Shown: piece after piece, positions 62,860-64,000 of the stretch
How positions within the stretch are numbered: the stretch's first letter is position 1
How the letters are laid out: every line of letters starts with the position of its first letter
Source of the DNA: Liminaster sp017519885
GTDB taxonomy: Bacteria; Bacteroidota; Bacteroidia; Bacteroidales; UBA3663
Direction: 5' to 3'
Assembly (NCBI GenBank): GCA_017519885.1
Contig: JAFWRO010000003.1
Span: 8,554 to 72,553 of the forward strand
DNA length: 64,000 nt
Program-made: the position numbers and the translations under genes
The notes under the pieces: generated by a model
Database searches by the model: none
What the model saw: the letters and a program-made list of their open reading frames with translations, nothing else
Told to the model about the DNA's origin: nothing

Positions 62860-64000
62860 AAATAATCATTTTAGGCACGGCATGGCCCTATCGCGGTGGC
62901 CTGGCTGTCTATAACGAACGTCTGGCCCATCAGTTTCAGGCCGAAGGTCACGAGGTGGAGATCTTTACCTTTACCTTGCAGTATCCGGGCTTCCTGTTCC
63001 CCGGCAAGACCCAGTATAGTGAAGAGCCAGCGCCGTCCGATCTCAGGATTACACGTTGCGTGAATTCGTGCAATCCTTTCAACTGGATCAGCGTGGGTCG
63101 CAGGATCTGCCGTATGGCGCCCGACCTGCTGATCATCAAGTTCTGGTTGCCTTTTATGGGCCCTTGTTTTGGCACGATAGCCGCATTGGCTCGTCGCAAT
63201 GGTCGAACCCGTGTTGTCAGTATCCTTGACAACCTCATTCCTCACGAGTCGCGTCCCGGCGATCGTCCGTTCACCTGGTGGTTCTGCCGTTCGGTCGATG
63301 GTTATGTGGCCATGTCGAAGAGTGTGCTCGACGATGTCGACAAGTTCAAGGTCAATGTCGGCAAGCCGCGTGTATTTTCGCCCCATCCGCTCTACGATAA
63401 CTTCGGCCAGCCCGTTTCGCGTGAAGAGGGCTGTCGATATCTTGGACTCGATCCCGCTTGTCGGTACTTCCTCTTCTTTGGTCTCATCCGCGACTATAAG
63501 GGATTGGATTGGCTCATCGAAGCCTTTGCCGCGTTCCTCCAGCAGGGTCCTTCCGACGTGCGGCTTATCGTGGCTGGCGAGTTCTATAGCAATAGCGAGA
63601 AATACATCGAGCTGGCCAGGCGCTTGAATGTCTATGACCGCATTGAATGGAAGACAGAGTTTGTGCCCGATCACGAGGTGCGCTACTATTTCGCAGCTGC
63701 CGACCTCATTGCCCAGCCCTACAAGTCGGCTACTCAGAGTGGCGTGACGCAGATTGCCTATCATTTCCAGAAGCCGATGCTCGTGACCCGCGTGGGTGGC
63801 CTCGCCGAAATCGTTCCCGATGGCAAGGTCGGCTATGTGGTCGATCCCGATCCCAAGGCCATCGCCGCCGCCCTCATTCATTTCGCCACCGAGCATCCCG
63901 ATTTCTCTGCGGGCATCGCTGCCGAACGTGAGAAGTACAGTTGGCCCGTCTTCACCAAGAACCTCTTAACCCTTCTTAACCCCTCGAACCTTTCGAACCC
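62856..64000 (+). CDS. Family 4 glycosyltransferase, truncated by the window end
   Basis: An open frame of at least 381 residues starts with an ATG in the ATGA overlap with the preceding stop and stays open to the last base. The N-terminal MKIIILGTAWPYRGGLAVYNERLA is the donor-side start of GT-B enzymes, and the later part has FGLIRDYKGLDWLIEAFA and the GT4 signature region with VTRVGGLAEIVPDGKVGYVV. It would be a retaining glycosyltransferase acting at the membrane. The last visible codons fall in an iteron array, so the C-terminus may have been altered; a stop should follow shortly outside the window. Confidence 0.9.
   Translation, partial: MKIIILGTAWPYRGGLAVYNERLAHQFQAEGHEVEIFTFTLQYPGFLFPGKTQYSEEPAPSDLRITRCVNSCNPFNWISVGRRICRMAPDLLIIKFWLPFMGPCFGTIAALARRNGRTRVVSILDNLIPHESRPGDRPFTWWFCRSVDGYVAMSKSVLDDVDKFKVNVGKPRVFSPHPLYDNFGQPVSREEGCRYLGLDPACRYFLFFGLIRDYKGLDWLIEAFAAFLQQGPSDVRLIVAGEFYSNSEKYIELARRLNVYDRIEWKTEFVPDHEVRYYFAAADLIAQPYKSATQSGVTQIAYHFQKPMLVTRVGGLAEIVPDGKVGYVVDPDPKAIAAALIHFATEHPDFSAGIAAEREKYSWPVFTKNLLTLLNPSNLSN
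63961..64000. repeat. Iteron array (TTCTTAACCC type) at the end of the last gene
   Basis: Units CTCTTAACCC, TTCTTAACCC, CTCGAACCTT and TCGAACCC run to the window edge, still in frame with the glycosyltransferase. The 10-bp unit with a CCC end recalls the other arrays. The extent is unknown. Confidence 0.6.

Overview
The window looks like chromosomal DNA of a Bacteroidales bacterium, most likely Prevotellaceae (inference). The evidence is promoters of the Bacteroidota type (TTG, about 20 nt, then TAnnTTTG, for example upstream of ileS, the bat operon and the two divergent genes near 45.4 kb), few Shine-Dalgarno sites, and Bacteroidota gene families: a GTPase-motif-deficient EF-G paralogue, the Bat operon, a DUF4296 lipoprotein, an LruC-type lipoprotein, a T9SS type sorting domain, a PorT-type barrel and KDO/heptose sugar genes. 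No rRNA, tRNA, CRISPR array, prophage or complete insertion sequence was seen.

Layout. 0-9.3 kb: iron alcohol dehydrogenase (-), EF-G2, a large coiled-coil membrane protein with VEKIVEKRVEVP-type repeats, succinyl-CoA:acetate CoA-transferase and RNase Z. 9.3-19.4 kb: a lipoprotein with a papain-like fold (-), ileS, a DksA/TraR relative, lspA, a DUF4296 lipoprotein, a short PBP4-type carboxypeptidase, rsmI, a coiled-coil lipoprotein and metA. 19.5-28.0 kb: the complete moxR-DUF58-batA-batB/C-batD-batE operon, with batB and batC fused. 28.1-33.7 kb (-): adaptor, RND pump and TolC efflux operon; the pump gene carries an in-frame TAG at codon 65. 33.7-42.4 kb: an accessory-looking stretch with a MITE-like palindrome, a thioredoxin, an ATPase/nuclease-like gene bracketed by related palindromes, an LruC lipoprotein and a G+C-rich block of three genes (membrane glycosyltransferase-like protein, FAD oxidoreductase, PAP2 phosphatase). 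42.4-47.9 kb: lytic transglycosylase, T9SS-type protein, tsaD, LysM protein and PorT-like barrel. 47.9-64.0 kb: a long surface-polysaccharide locus on the + strand.

The polysaccharide locus contains dTDP-rhamnose genes (rfbC, rfbD), a flippase, KDO synthesis (kdsA, kdsD), a mutarotase, an SDR, LicD, four glycosyltransferase-like genes, YfhO, and a full set for GDP-D-glycero-D-manno-heptose (hddA, gmhA and an hddC-gmhB fusion). The last glycosyltransferase runs off the window. Most neighbours overlap or lie within 25 nt of each other, so they are probably co-transcribed.

Intergenic DNA is unusually structured. Short iteron arrays (7, 10 or 11 bp units) occur at 39-95, 27163-27219, 33695-33879, 41464-41510, 42283-42380, 43441-43510, 51683-51736 and the last 40 bases. 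Larger palindromic repeats occur at 28011-28130 and 34784-34910/36759-36813. The most notable items are EF-G2, the interrupted RND pump, the palindrome-bracketed ATPase and the 76-nt inverted-repeat element at 33.7 kb.
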